This document shows, in pieces, positions 40,524 through 40,559 of a DNA stretch of 40,559 nucleotides; the first letter of the stretch is position 1, and every line of letters begins with the position of its first letter. The DNA comes from Hyphomonadaceae bacterium (lineage in GTDB: Bacteria; Pseudomonadota; Alphaproteobacteria; Caulobacterales; Hyphomonadaceae): the NCBI GenBank assembly GCA_030158285.1, contig JAOATF010000158.1, positions 1 through 40,559 on the forward strand. The letters run 5' to 3'. The notes beneath the pieces are model-generated. The model saw nothing but the letters and a program-made list of their open reading frames with translations. It made no database searches and had not been told where the DNA came from. The position numbers were made by a program, and so were the translations under genes.

Positions 40524-40559
40524 GGGACCCCGTATAGGCGTGCAAAAGGGACCCCGCCT
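40524..40559. mobile_element. Possible end of an IS21-type element
   Basis: GGGACCCCG occurs twice, at 40524-40532 and 40548-40556, 24 bases apart, with GCAAAA before the second copy. Closely spaced short repeats of this kind near GGGACCC are seen at IS21-family ends. The element would continue past the window edge. The call rests only on this repeat pattern. Confidence 0.35.

Overview
The window is GC-rich DNA with dense, overlapping operons. Its gene content fits an alphaproteobacterium, most likely Sphingomonadales or Caulobacterales: a CYP153 alkane-type P450, a FecI/FecR pair driving a TonB-dependent receptor with an N-terminal STN domain, a FucP-like sugar permease, and acyl-CoA degradation genes of steroid or terpenoid type. 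This placement is an inference from gene families. No rRNA, tRNA or CRISPR array was seen. Remains of insertion sequences sit at the left edge, near 33.7-34.4 kb and probably at the right edge, so the window reads as accessory, mosaic DNA.

Layout. (1) 1-0.2 kb: tail of an IS3-family transposase. (2) 0.3-4.2 kb: a GntR/FCD regulator divergent from CYP153, a [2Fe-2S] ferredoxin and an alpha/beta hydrolase, which together look like a small alkane or alicyclic hydroxylation operon without its own ferredoxin reductase. (3) 4.3-16.9 kb: a sugar-ester utilisation locus. On the minus strand are a fused lipoprotein esterase-trehalase and a FucP/GluP-type hexose permease. On the plus strand are FecI-like sigma factor, FecR, STN TonB receptor, lipoprotein esterase, exported GH1 glycosidase and a second lipoprotein esterase. 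Two copies of a bipartite promoter motif with identical spacing lie in front of the sigma factor and the receptor.

(4) 16.9-33.6 kb: a catabolic island. One divergent promoter region near 18.2 kb separates an alpha/beta hydrolase from crotonase, nitronate-monooxygenase-family and thioesterase genes. A second near 25.1 kb separates a CMD protein, MaoC hydratase, FadH-like reductase and IclR regulator from alcohol dehydrogenase, Cys-less thiolase, DUF35 protein, two acyl-CoA dehydrogenases, acyl-CoA ligase and a Baeyer-Villiger monooxygenase. Both regions carry nearly the same 14-base motif, probably the operator of the IclR protein. Read together, an alcohol is oxidised to a ketone, oxygenated to a lactone or ester, hydrolysed, CoA-activated, desaturated, hydrated and cleaved by a retro-aldol step. 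(5) 33.6-34.4 kb: decayed IS6- and IS110-family transposases. (6) 34.5-40.5 kb: a ferric-hydroxamate (fhu-like) uptake operon on the minus strand, with what looks like an IS21-type end about 70 bp upstream of its first gene.

The most unusual content is region 3: the esterase-trehalase fusion, extra exported esterases, an exported glycosidase, a TonB receptor and a hexose permease fit a dedicated system for using acylated trehalose or other glycolipids. The substrate is inferred, not shown.
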